A stretch of DNA of 64,000 bases from Henckelia pumila. Lineage: Eukaryota; Streptophyta; Magnoliopsida; Lamiales; Gesneriaceae. Made by a program: the position numbers and the translations under genes. The stretch covers positions 5,580,001 through 5,644,000 of the forward strand of contig NW_027331831.1 in assembly GCF_033568475.1 (NCBI RefSeq). The letters are read 5' to 3'. Position 1 is the first letter of the stretch. Each line of letters begins with the position of its first letter. Below the pieces are notes generated by a model. It was not told the DNA's origin and made no database searches. It was given only the letters and a program-made list of their open reading frames with translations. Positions 44,419 to 56,148 of this stretch are shown piece by piece.

Positions 44419-45607
44419 GGTATATAATGGTAACAACTGATTAAAGTAAGAGTTGGGTCTCATGTGAAAGTTGAAATTATAAGTTGAATAAATACAACAT
44501 AAAGAGTACAAAACTTTACAAAAATCTATGACACAATCACATCATCATCGCGCCACAAGTCAAAACTTTAGGATGGGAGCTCGTGTTCTCAACAAAATTA
44601 TATAACAATTGGTAGTTGAAATTCGAAAATATCATTATTGTATATGAATTTTCATTGTCCTAATCACACTGTTTGTTTGATAGCCTTTGGTTGTTTCAAC
44701 AAATTTTTGGAATTCCGACTGCGAATAATTTCACAATAAATGTGACTCTGTGTCACAAATTACATACTATTTAAATTTCCTTGTAGTAAAATATAATTTA
44801 CTTGTAAAATGTGGTATTTACGTTTGAATAAATCCCGATATAAACATGAAAGATCAATGTTCAATCCAATTCAAATGTATGTCATCCAAAAACATATATA
44901 ATTTGAGTTTACCCATGATGACTTATAACTCATCAAAATTTCAAAACATGATATCAAGTTCGAGTTCGAAACCAAGTCACGACAACTCTATCACCTGGCC
45001 GGGATCAGAAAAATTTATCTGATATATGTCTTTCCCATTTCAAATGTGAGTAGCCTAGCTAGTACTAGCTATTAGGTTATAGAGTACGAATATATACCAT
45101 TCAAGATTTCATCTTGTGGATCAATATTTGAATTTGCACATACAATTAATTTCAAATTTGATCAAACAAAGTGTACTGACCTTGAAAATAAATGTAAATA
45201 GTGGACATTTAGAAGAAAATAAAAACATAAATATCAAATTAACAGTTATTAATTATTATTTTACCCAAATAATTAATGCTCCTGAAATTTAATTTATTTT
45301 TAATAAAATAAATCGAAATCATGCTTTGAAAACTGAGACCAACAGTGTCTGATAGCATTTGGGACACACTGGAGCTCAACTTTCAAATCACTCAAGTTTT
45401 ATGTTTGTGCCTCGTTGGAAGCTTCTCAAATTTCAAGATTCTCTCATCCAAGTTTTTTTTTTTTGAAAACAAAATGCAAAAGTTACAAATTTTTTTTAGG
45501 CGAAAATTCGATGAGCTCAAAATTTTGCATAAATTCGAGAAGTATTTTGTTTAAATAATAATTTTCTACCGTAAGCCAACATCTATACATTGAAGGAGAT
45601 TCTTTTT

Positions 45608-45642
<35 letters not shown>

Positions 45643-46371
45643 CTAAAAATAATCAGGGTACGTACGTCCACGGTCCATTATATATTTTTGTGTGGTGGAC
45701 TTTGAAAAATTAATCCTAGGGAACAAATTAATCACATATACATTATACTTTTAAATTTTATTAATAATATTATCTTTGTTTTGTTATATTTGGAATTTTT
45801 AATGAGACGTAGGCATAGGGACATTTTGTCACGGAGGAAATACGCCGATGCCCACGGACCCAATTACATACATATTTAAATTTAATCGCATCAAATATTT
45901 CATAAAAACTCGCATGTAATTGTTTTCGAATTATTTTGAAAGATTGATCTCCTATCGATTCAAAAAAAAAAATTATTCTTTACGTCAAAATTATAATTTT
46001 TAATTTGTTTATAATTTATATAGATGAATTCGACATATCTCATAGATATTGCTACATGAAATTGTGTCACAAAAGAACCACTCTAAACATTTTGGCCAAA
46101 TTTTCACAAATTTACGGTGAACTTAAACGATGTATATTTTAGGAGGGATAAGTGATGTAAGTTTAAAAATCAAGCGCATACGTACTGATCATAAAAGTAA
46201 TTCAAGATCCATAAATTCGTGTCCTTATTTATTTATTTATTTATTTATTTTTATAAAAGAGTTGACTCCCAAAAAGACCCTCCGCATGAGTCAGATCGTG
46301 TCATTATTTATTGATTCTTATGAAAACGTCTTTCGTTCAGCGCCAAGAGCTAATTAGATATTATGTCTATG
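44417..46371. other. Gene-free AT-rich DNA
   Basis: Contains a (TA)n tract at 45610-45639 and a TTTA run at 46225-46248. No frame resembles a known protein. Confidence 0.5.
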
Positions 46372-46520
46372 GTAAGACAGTCTCATAGATCTATATTTGT
46401 TAGACGGGTCGACCCAGTCTATATTTTATAATAAAAACAGTATATTTTTATGGATCGAGTTAAATATGAGATCGATCTTACAAAATTGATTCGTAAGGTC
46501 GTGTCACGAGATTTTTTGTC
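46372..46520. mobile_element. Short dispersed repeat with AGACGGGTCGACCC core
   Basis: TAAGACAGTCTCATAGATCT at the left pairs loosely with the right end GTCGTGTCACGAGAT. It has an inner TTAGACGGGTCGACCCAGTC and a GAGATCGATCTTACAAAAT block. Related copies lie at about 52081-52255 (GATCGGGTCGACCCATCTC) and, partial, at 48475-48555 (ATCGGATCAACCCATC). I recall such sequences as abundant in Lamiales genomes. Confidence 0.6.
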
Positions 46521-46537
46521 TAATATATAATATAAGA

Positions 46538-46858
46538 AAAATTGTATGTTTGTCACTTTGTGATTTCGATCTTTTATTTTTCAAATTTATGTTTTAGTCC
46601 GTTATTTTTGTATTGTTTTGCAATTCCAGTCTTTTTTACGATGTTGCGCTGATATGACACCAATTTAGTGCTGATGTGGAGTTGACGTGTATGCTATCAC
46701 GTAAGCATTTTCGAAAAAAAATGACTAAAATTGCCAAAAATCGAAACATGCATGACTAAAACTAGAAAAAAGACCAAAATCGAAACATGCATGACTAAAA
46801 CTAAAAAAAAAAACCAAAATCACAAAATGACAAATATACCATACTAAAATTACAATTT
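46538..46858. mobile_element. Inverted-repeat MITE, copy A (GCGCTGATATGACACC family)
   Basis: The left end TGTCACTTTGTGATTTCGATC pairs with the right end AAAATCACAAAATGACAAA. Inside are CGCTGATATGACACCAATTTAGTGCTG and a small inner tandem (AATCGAAACATGCATGACTAAAACTA twice). Copies B and C lie at 48929-49230 and about 50227-50450. Confidence 0.65.
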
Positions 46859-47026
46859 TCTATATAAAATATTATCCTTATAACATCATTAATGGATAAA
46901 CATTAAATCTTTTATACTACCCCGCACATGTGAGAATAAATACACATTCTCATATATATAATGGAGATAATAGCCTAATTTAAGATTCAAATATGACACC
47001 ACATAAAATATACACATATATAATAT

Positions 47027-47122
47027 GAGTTTTGTTATGTTGTCCATTAATTATATCTAACTATGTGCTTATCATATACAAGTCAACTCATCTATTATAC
47101 GAGTCACTTGTGAACAAAACTC
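47027..47122. mobile_element. Short MITE related to the TA-tract hairpins
   Basis: Ends GAGTTTTGTTATGTTG and GTGAACAAAACTC are inverted. The left end resembles the right end, read inverted, of the hairpin at 44071-44228. The inner CAAGTCAACTCATCTATTATA resembles the loop of the one at 44242-44384, so it may be a decayed hybrid or ancestor. Confidence 0.5.
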
Positions 47123-47187
47123 AATATTAATTATTAGATAAGTCATTAATGCTTGTGACCTAAGCCTACCCGAACTTGCTCCTCTTC

Positions 47188-47200
47188 CCTATATAAAATG
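47188..47200 (+). promoter_or_regulatory. TATA box of the OVATE family gene
   Basis: CCTATATAAAATG. RNA should start near 47220, which rules out the upstream in-frame ATG at 47202 and leaves 47250 as the first usable one. Confidence 0.65.
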
Positions 47201-47249
47201 CATGCACTTACAAAATGAAAATCAAAAAACGAAATTTGATATTTCCAAA

Positions 47250-48116
47250 ATGGAAAATCACAACTTGATCCACATAATTTCTCGTTTGTTGTCTTCTTCT
47301 TTCGGCTCTTGCCGCCTCAGAGCCCTACCAGATGTCGCAGCTGATAGCTCCATCTCCATGCAAACTACTCATGATCATAATCATAATAATATCATGATTC
47401 CTTTTGAAAACGACATTACGATTAACCCTGAAAAAACTCTCGCAGACGACGGCTTTTCAGGTCCCAATTATCCCTGCAAGAAAAACGACGCCGCCAACCG
47501 GAGTTCTTCTTCCCACTCCCACAGCGGCTGCTTCAGCACCGCCGACGACAAGTTCCCGGAAATTAACGAACCTTTCTTCAGCTTCTCGTCTTGCTCCGGC
47601 GAGTCCTTTCGCCTGAAAAGTATCCATGAAAACGGAGAACGTCGCGCCTGCAGTCGTGCATCGAAGAAGAATATCGTTATGGCAAGCAGCAGCCGTAGTA
47701 TGCCGCAACCGCCGCCGCCTCGAACCACCAGCGACGATATGACAAAAACCCATGAGAATATCAACAAGAAGAAGAAGAATCGTGAAGTACTACGGGGTTC
47801 CGACGATCAATTTATAATGTCAGCCAAGATTTACTACTCTCGGCGGAAAGCGACGTCGTCGAGGAGGAGTACTCGACGGAGCTTGGGCGGCGTTTCGATG
47901 GTGGGAGAGTACTGTGTGGCGGTGGAGAAGAAGTCGAGGGATCCTCGGGGAGATTTCGAGGCATCGATGGTGGACATGATAATGGCGAAAGAGATGTTGG
48001 GAGCAGAGGATCTTGAGAGGCTCTTGATTTGTTTTCTGTCTTTGAACAGTGTTTGTTATCATCCCCTCATCTTCCAAGTCTTCTCTCACATTTGTCAATC
48101 TTTCTTCACTTTTTAG
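47250..48116 (+). CDS. OFP: OVATE family protein (OFP), 288 aa, intronless
   Basis: Single exon, as usual for OFPs. The frame opens at ATG 47202, but the TATA box at 47190 argues for 47250 (MENHNLIHIISRLL). The N-terminal 200 residues are low complexity: Ser, His, Asn-rich patches, a Pro run (PQPPPPRTT) and a basic KKKKNR patch that could serve nuclear import. The C-terminal OVATE domain covers residues about 223-282: VAVEKKSRDPRGDFEASMVDMIM, LERLLICFLSLNSVCYHPLIFQVFSHI. OFPs are plant transcriptional co-repressors acting with TALE homeodomain proteins and in organ shape. Which OFP subclass this is cannot be settled here. The stretch FRLKSIHENGER has no assigned role. Confidence 0.93.
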   Translation: MENHNLIHIISRLLSSSFGSCRLRALPDVAADSSISMQTTHDHNHNNIMIPFENDITINPEKTLADDGFSGPNYPCKKNDAANRSSSSHSHSGCFSTADDKFPEINEPFFSFSSCSGESFRLKSIHENGERRACSRASKKNIVMASSSRSMPQPPPPRTTSDDMTKTHENINKKKKNREVLRGSDDQFIMSAKIYYSRRKATSSRRSTRRSLGGVSMVGEYCVAVEKKSRDPRGDFEASMVDMIMAKEMLGAEDLERLLICFLSLNSVCYHPLIFQVFSHICQSFFTF

Positions 48117-48928
48117 ACTTTTAATTTCCTTCTTTATTTTGGACTTTCATGTGTATTTATTGTTTCTTAATCTTAATTAATGAATGTATGTTTGTGTGCA
48201 CTTCTCAAATAAATTGTCTCTTTTATTGTTATTAGCTTGTGGCTATTATTACTACTTATTATGGTTTATCGAAAGATGGTTTGGTTTGATTTGAAAAATG
48301 AGATAACTAACGAGACATATATCATTTATGGATGGAAACGATTTATAACTCTAATATTCGTGCATACAAATTTTATAAATGAGATGGTTTTATATATATT
48401 TCAATTCTGTATGATCATTTCTCCCGTTCGACTCGACTCGCTCATTAATTAAAAAAAAATTATGTCAAATTTTATTTTTTTATAAATATATATCGGATCA
48501 ACCCATCTAATTCATTTAGATTCGTAAGATCATTTCATAAGAGACCGGATCTTCTTGTGAAACTTGAGGCAGACGTCGGACAAAACAAAATCGAAGAATG
48601 TCTCAAATATTTGAAATAAATAACTCTCATTCACATTATATTATTTATCATATCCTAAGTACAATTACAAACGATTTCCTTCCGATTAAATACAATTCTC
48701 CTCCAACGGCGATGTGTTTATGAAATTTGTTATAAAATTTATAATGCTTTTGTCCTCCAAATGGCACTCTTGTTTTCCATATAAATTGCATGGTAAACTC
48801 GCTAGGGAATACTGAAGAGAGTCCAAATTAATATGATCAACTGAAAGCCCATAAAATCTTAAAGCCCAATTTCGGAAGGCCTCAAGCCCAAGTTTTCCGA
48901 TCACATGACATGTATAAAAAGAATTTTG
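48117..48928. other. OFP 3' flank and AT-rich DNA
   Basis: 3' UTR, then gene-free DNA with a partial copy of the GACGGGTCGACCC-type repeat at 48475-48555. Confidence 0.45.
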
Positions 48929-49230
48929 AAAATTGTTTTTTTTGATTCGGTATATTTAATTATTTTTGATTTCAATTCTCCATGTTGTCATATTTTAATT
49001 TAATTTTATTATTTTTTTTGACAATTTTAGTATTTTTCTAACGTGGCGCTGATGTGACACCAATACAGCGCTGCTATGGAGCTGACGTATGTAGTGTCAC
49101 ATCAACATTTTCGATGAAAAATGATTAAAGTTGCAAAAAATAAAATATATAGGACTAAAAATTAAATCTGAAAATACAAATGACCAAAATCACAAAGTGA
49201 CAAAATTATCGAACCAAAATTAGTTAACTT
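48929..49230. mobile_element. Inverted-repeat MITE, copy B (GCGCTGATGTGACACC family)
   Basis: Left TTCGGTATATTTAATTATTT and right AAATTATCGAACCAAAATT are inverted. The middle has GGCGCTGATGTGACACCAAT, GAGCTGACGTA and GTCACATCAACATTTTCGAT, closely like copy A. Confidence 0.65.
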
Positions 49231-50226
49231 TATGATTCTATGATCTAAGACATACTTTTGTTTCCAAGTAGCCCTTCCCAAAAGACTATTTTTTAAAAAT
49301 AGTCTTATGTGTTAAACATTTCACAATATAGCCTTGTTTATTGTAATAATCCTAAAATACTCTTCTGAAATAGATTCGGATACTTAAATTCTTTCGTTAT
49401 ATGTTGTGCTTATTTGTTAACATTTTTTTTTACGCGAAATAAGATTTGTTTTTCCATAGTTATAAAAAAAAATGTAAATTTATGATATGAAGTCCATGAA
49501 TATTTTAATTAGTTGATTAATTTTCTTAAAATTTCATTTTATTTTTGAAGTCTAATATGTGTAATTCAATTATGGTACAAAATCGTAATTTTCTCTTCCA
49601 TATTTCAAATTATTCAAATCGATAATTCAATTTTAACTTTAGAATAACAATTCATCAATTAATTTAGATGTTTAAAAAATTAATTTAATTATTATTAATT
49701 TGTTATGAATGATGTTATTTTTTTATTTAATTTGTTATTGTTAATACTCTATCTTCATCAATATTTTTATTTTTATTACATATTATTATTATTTATTTTA
49801 TATTTAAAAATAAAAATAAATGAAAATTTTAACTCTTCACCATCTATCTCCTATTGAAAATAATAATTTGTCTTAATTAATTAATTAATTTTTAAAAATG
49901 ATATTTTATCTTTCATTTGACTATTAATTGTGGTAGAAAATTCGTTCCTATGTTTTTAGTTGTTTCTTTTATATATAAACTTTCTGATTTTAATCATTGT
50001 TAAAGGTTATTTTTGGAACTAAAGGCTATTTTTAAAAATTAACTTACTTAAAAGTCAAAATTGATTATGGTATTTCAAGAGAGGTCATTTTTGGAAAATC
50101 CCTCATTATTTTATTATATCTAGTTGTTTTTTCTATGGACTACTTTCTAGGAACAAGTAAGATCACGGAAAAAAGTCGTTTGCTTTTTTGTGATTTATAT
50201 ATATATATATATGTGTGTGCATGCGT
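49231..50226. other. Gene-free, very AT-rich DNA
   Basis: Long A/T runs, no recognisable frame. A short TA tract is at 50196-50211. Confidence 0.5.
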
Positions 50227-50450
50227 GATAGAATTTCAATTTTTAGTCTTGTATTTTCGATGCTATAAAATTCAAATTTTGGTTTTGTATTTTTGTAATT
50301 TTATTCTTTTTTTCCATCGCAATAGTTAATGTGTCGCTACACATGTGTGCGTCACATTATTGTTATATCAACGTCATGTTAGAACAAATGACTAAAATTG
50401 CTAAGAAACAAATATAACAAATTAAAATTTAAATTTGATAATGTAGAGAA
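50227..50450. mobile_element. Inverted-repeat MITE, copy C (decayed)
   Basis: Ends ATTTCAATTTTTAGTC and TTAAAATTTAAATTTGA. The inner GCGTCACATTATTGTTATAT and TGACTAAAATTGCTAAG match the layout of copies A and B. Confidence 0.5.
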
Positions 50451-52952
50451 CCCAAAACGAAAAGAGAAACACACACACAAAATCTAAGTGCAATGTCTCA
50501 AAATGTAAATGTTCTTCCCTTAGCTTCATTATTACTTAAAAGAGTATATCTCTTTTTGAGTTATTTTTTCCTCCCTACAATATAAATTTCATCATCTCAA
50601 TTCGTAGAATCTGTCTATATATCTTGAAAGCGAAAAAGAATGTTAAGGGCCATTAAACTTAAAGAACGCAATTATTTGCTTAGATTGAGAAAGATTCATT
50701 GTACTTGTTTCTTGTTTTAATTTATGAGATGAGTGAATACATTTATATATGCTCAGTTTCCCTTTCTCATCGAGTTGTCTTACTCTAATGATATCAAAAG
50801 CATTTCAAGTCCTTTTTAGTTTTTGCCACTGAATTCGGAAGGAAAAATTCCCATGAGAAAGTAAGACATTGGAAGATAAGTATTTTCCATTTGGAGCAAT
50901 ATTAATAGCGAGTAAATTAAAATTTTTTTACATTTATCATATGTATAAATTATAATAAAGATTATCAGAAGAAATTAAATTAGTTGCGCCTGATTGAAAT
51001 GATTTCAAATCCATGGTTTTCAAATTTATTTTTTGTTTAGAGAAGTAAGACTATAAACTTCGAATCCACGCATCTTTCATGTGTATATAGTATTTCATAT
51101 TAATTATGGTGGATTTTTCATATTAATTATGATTGACTTCAAGTTTACTCAATAATTGTATTAGTTAAAATTCATTCTGTTTTATATAATTAATGTGTAG
51201 ATAAGCAAGTACGTACTGTTTCATTGATAATAATAAAACTATAATCGAAATCCATGATATTTTCATCCAAGCGCAACCTAAGATATATATCTTTACATGC
51301 AACGAACTTCTGGGTATGAAATAAACAACGATCGAGCTTGTCAGTTATCGATAATATATATAGATAATTTTTTTCCCTATATATATGTTTTATCATTTTC
51401 AAATAATATATAGTCTCTGACACTCATGAGAAAGATCATGTAATGTTCTAGCTCTTTGTACTTTTATAAGAATAATGCGGTGGACGATCATGTGCATGAA
51501 AAAATGGAGGTCCCTGGATTAATCATTTACACTCAGAAACACACAATGGATGTGATCAACGAATGAATTAATAGATGATGCTGAAGTTGACGATGAGTCA
51601 TTTTCTGAATGCACATGCATCTGCATGCATGTTAATATGTATTGTAAAGCTCATTTTTTAACATGCTTCTTGCATACGATGTGTACATATAAATTTTTTT
51701 TATGTTAATCAATTTTTATATTATTTTTATGAACGACACGATGAATTAAATATTTCAAAATTTTAGATCAAGATTAAATAAATATAGTAATTTAAAAATT
51801 CTACATTTAAATAGAAAATTATAAGTGATGAGATATTGTTGGAGATAAGTTTGAGACGAGTTTAAAAGAAAATGAGGATGTGAGGGTATTTCTGTGAATT
51901 TAATTAAAGTTTCACGAAATTGATGGACAATTAGTTAGTAGAGAAGATAGATTTTTAATTAAATGGTAAATTATACATATGCTTGTGTGCATCGAAAAAA
52001 AATCAATATTATCAAGCTAACTAATTTCAGAGACACCGGAAAAAAAATTCAATCTTTATAGACACAAAAACTCTTGTAAAACCGTAACACGATTTCATTT
52101 TTTTGAAACAGATTTCTTATTAATTGACCCGACACATGAGAAGTATTACTTTTTATGTCAAATTATATTACTTATCAAGATACATATAGATCGGGTCGAC
52201 CCATCTCTTACATAAATATTTGTGAGATCGTTTCACAAAAGACCTGCTCGTTTATGTATTACTTGAAAAAGGCAAAAACATTCTTTTGTATGAATTAGAT
52301 ATCCCTCAATTTATTACTAAAAATATAAATTATTGATCAAATTGATCTAACTCCAAATGCTGTCCATCGATATCTTTTATTAATTAGTTATCCCTCAATT
52401 TAGACAAGCAAATCTGTGATTGGCACCAACATACAAAATACATTATGGTGCTATTTTAAGTGCATTACAACTAAAGAAAGCACATTAAACAGGTACCGTA
52501 CGATTTGACTTTAGCAAGAATCTTATTTTGGTTTGAAAATCTATAAATGTAACCCCATGATATAGTTCAAGAAGTGTCGAGGTAGAAAATCGATTTTATC
52601 ATGACTATATTGATCTGACGTTCAAATACTTCAGCAATTTGTAAAATCATTGAGATTTAAAAAAAAAAAAAAAGAAAAAGTAGAGCGACATAAAATTATT
52701 AAGAAGGAATATTGCACTTTGCGTTAAATTTTGTCTTTGTATGACAGCTTTCAAAAGTAGGAAATATGAAATGCAAATCGAGCAATGGTCATTTACTTTA
52801 AATGGGAAAGGCATTTGTTTTCTGATTGGGAAATTCAAGTTCAATATTATAGTTGATGAGCCACGAAAACAATGTCTGATTGGAAGTATATGCATGCCCC
52901 AATTGGTTGAACATATATTTTTAATTATGTGGCATTTGATTTATAAAACAGT
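50451..52952. other. Gene-free AT-rich DNA
   Basis: No gene recognised. A copy of the GGTCGACCC-type dispersed repeat lies at about 52081-52255. A poly-A/T run is at 52660-52680. Confidence 0.5.
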
Positions 52953-53050
52953 TTTTTAATGTCTAAAAACAGTGATTATAGATTTTTTCTTCACAATTTT
53001 GTTAAGAAAAAAATCCATAATCATTTATTTGTAAAGGTTGTAAACACTAC
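52953..53050. mobile_element. Short hairpin MITE, copy 2
   Basis: AGTGATTATAGATTTTTTCTT pairs with AAGAAAAAAATCCATAATCA, followed by GTTGTAAACACTACC. Related to the 83-bp hairpin at 58583-58665. Confidence 0.6.
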
Positions 53051-54023
53051 CTAACTCAAAGGTTAAATTATATATATTTTTAAAAAGAATTATGTATATA
53101 CATTAATACACACACAAAATTTTAATACATTTTTTAAACAATAGTTAGAAGGGATTAATTAAAAAAATCATATCTTATTAATATAACGCATGTATAAAAT
53201 GCATATAACTACGAAACACGTGCGAGCTAGCTAGAGCTGAAAAAATGTACAATTACTGTTGTTAAGTAGCAATAAATATATTTAACGGTCAAATATATCG
53301 CTTTGAAACATGATATACACTCGATTTCGTAATTTCCAATAGAATTTCACATTGCTATAATTAGGAAAATGTCGCACACTGATATTAATACTTATGAATT
53401 AATGTCCATGGGACGAGACTTGTCGATCTCTTTGATCATCATTCTATTTTGCGTCTTTCCAATTTCGATCCATCGACTAACAGACTCACACCTACACATA
53501 TACTCGATGACATGTATGCATTGTATTTAATTATTTACCTAGTCACACTACTTGATTACAATAATTATCTCTGTTAGAAGTGCAATCGAACCGTAAGATT
53601 TGGACTGTTATACAAGTTAAAATATTTTAGTTGCATCATTACTTACCACAAAATGTATATAGATTTTGATTAAACGACAAATATTGGATCATAAAATTAG
53701 TGTTAGAGTCAATGCTACGAGTTCGATTCATTGATTGCAAAGAGTGCACTTATTAGAAAGAATATTATTTGGATTCAATAATTATTATTGTTTAATGAGC
53801 GATCAAATCACGTATTTAGTTATAGATCTAGAGCTAATTTATCCATGACTCGGTTTGATTCGAAATAATTTCCCCCTAAATTTTGTATGTTTTTATATAT
53901 AAAATCAAATATGACAAAACTATACATGATTTTTCCCTCTCCTAAATTTGTGAAGCTTCGATTTCGCCCTCTACACGAGAGTTCCGGCGCATATATACAT
54001 ATACTTTCCCTGGCCATGCACAA
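53051..54023. other. YUCCA 3' flank, AT-rich
   Basis: No further gene recognised. It contains the 3' UTR of the minus-strand YUCCA gene at its right end. Confidence 0.45.
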
Positions 54024-55873
54024 TTATAGACAATGGTAGTATGAATAGTGTTGTGGCCAAGAAATGACTGATAAATGCTTTGCTTCACCCCTCCAGCATC
54101 TTTCAATGTCATTAGCTATGTTCTTAGCATCCATGGACGTCCCGAGAAGGCCGCGTTTGGTGAATCCCACGGCGTATAGCCCGCATTCGCCTTTCCATCC
54201 GTTCGGAAATGCCATTTTTGGTAGCCCGTCTTTCTTTGAAAACATATCATTGTCCTGAGAAGAGAAGGGAAAATATTGATTATTCAGCCAAAACAAGTCC
54301 CTCCATTTAAGATTTAAAGGTATAGTCTAAGAAATTTCGATGCTGACATATGAGTAGTACTGTTCATATGGATACTACCCAAAGGATAACATCGACCAAA
54401 TTGTTGGCCCGTTGCATGACGGACAATGGTTGTAATTACCTTTAGCCAAGATGGGACATTGCTAGTGTAGCCCGTTGCCAAGATTATGACATCAAAATGT
54501 TCCACGCTTCCATCTACAAATTCAACTGATTGATGCCTTAGTCTTCGGATTCCGGGGCACACCTATAATTAAATTGATTAAAAAAATTAGCCATTGAGTG
54601 TGTATATATATATAGTAAACTTGTGTAAAATGCAAAGTAGGGCAAAAAAGAGCATCCTTTTTATATCATCGTTTGACAAAACCATTGGGTCTTGGCACAC
54701 TAGCTAGCTAGAACTAGAAGTGCCGTTTGTTAAAGCTAAACCATAATTGAAAAGTGACCCCCCAAAAAAAAAGTGGGTACTAGTGATTGAGTTGTACCTT
54801 GATGTCTCCACTTTTGATTTTGTGAAGGGTTCCGACATCCAGCACCGGCGTCTTTCCCGACAAGTTCTTGAGCTCGAGCGGCCCTAGTCCCGGACGGTCC
54901 AAACCAAATCGAGCAGTGTCACCGAGCGTGAGCCATGACACAGCAAGTAGGAACCGGTCGACAAGTCGAACAGGGAACCATTTTAGCAAACACATGGACA
55001 ACCCGAAAGTCGATCTTCCCAACATTTCTCGTGGCAGAATGTGCACCTGGAATTGTCACATATATACATGAATTGGGGATCAAAGTATTTGATACATACA
55101 TACATATAAAAACGAAAAAATATATATATAATTTCCACATGACAAATAATGTTAATATTTGTTACCTTATCTCTAACCACGAGCGAGGGTGTGGCATCAT
55201 GATTGCAAAGATCCAAACACACCTCCATCCCCGAATTCCCACACCCTACAACAACTACTTTCTTCCCTTTGTACACTCCTCCACTTTTATACGCACTCGT
55301 ATGCACCACATCTCCACCAAACTCCTCCATCCCTTCCATCTCCGGCACCAACGCCTCCGCATTCTCCCCCGTCGCCACCACCAGCCACCGGCAAACGTAC
55401 TCCACCTCCTCCTCCGTCGCCGAAGCCGCGCAAACCCTCCAGAAGCCGAGATTTTTACCATACTCAGCCCTCACCACTCTCTGGTTGAAAACAGGCTGGA
55501 TTTCGAATCTTTTGGCGTAGGATTCCAAGTAATGAATGAAGTGTTGTTTAGTGGGATAAGTTGGGAAATCACTAGGAAAAGGCATCAAAGGCAACTCACA
55601 GTACCGTTTAGGCAAATGAAGACTCAAACGATCATATGTATTGTGTTTCCATAAAGAAGCTAGACAAGTTGATCTCTCTAGTACAAGACTTGGCACTCCT
55701 TTCTCTTTCAAACAGGCCGCAGTCGCCAGGCCCGAAGGCCCGGCACCGACTATCACGGGCCCTGGAACCCAAACGCAGCGTCTCGACCTCGAGAAAGAAG
55801 TGTTCTTCTTGCCATTGTTGTAATATGGATCATGAATAGTCTTGGCCTCCATTTCTCTCATGTAACCATCCAT
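54024..55873 (-). CDS. YUC: YUCCA flavin monooxygenase, 436 aa, four exons
   Basis: Exons in transcription order 55873-55166, 55046-54798, 54562-54440 and 54254-54024, all phase 0, GT-AG introns. 436 aa. FAD-binding GAGPSG at residues 43-48, NADPH-binding GCGNSG at 210-215, FMO signature ATGY at 348-351. Other YUCCA hallmarks are [50 protein letters not shown] and [34 protein letters not shown] enzymes convert indole-3-pyruvate to indole-3-acetic acid, the last step of the main auxin pathway. The N-terminus [11 protein letters not shown] and overall wording are nearest the YUC2/YUC6 type as I remember it, so ATG 55873 is preferred over the internal Met codons. No lesion seen. Confidence 0.96.
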
Positions 55874-56132
55874 GGATATTCAAGAATGGTCACAACTTAA
55901 TGCTAATAGTTTAAATATATATAAAAATAACTAAATAAACCCGAATAAGATTCGAATTATTGATCAGAACTTATATATGCAATTCTTGAATTCACCCGTA
56001 TAGATTCATTCATATGGCAGAATTATGGTAGAGAGAATTGAATTGAAAACTTGCCTCAAAATTGCTTTTGTTTGATTCACATAAGCAGAAGTCTACAAAA
56101 GTTTCTGTGTATTCAAGAAAGTAGCTAGTGAG

Positions 56133-56148
56133 TCATATTTATAGTGTG
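56133..56148 (-). promoter_or_regulatory. Putative TATA box of the YUCCA gene
   Basis: The reverse complement reads CACACTATAAATATGA, about 260 bases upstream of the ATG. An AT-rich alternative (TTTATATATATTTAAAC) lies at 55908-55924. The farther one is the better match and would leave a 5' UTR of about 230 bases. Confidence 0.45.

Noticed and set aside
47202-47249. Upstream 16 codons of the OFP frame
   Set aside because: The TATA box at 47190 leaves no room for an RNA start before this ATG.
55189-55839. Plus-strand frames with Pro/Ser-rich peptides over YUCCA exon 1
   Set aside because: Antisense of the GC-rich YUCCA exon; the opposite frame has full family motifs.
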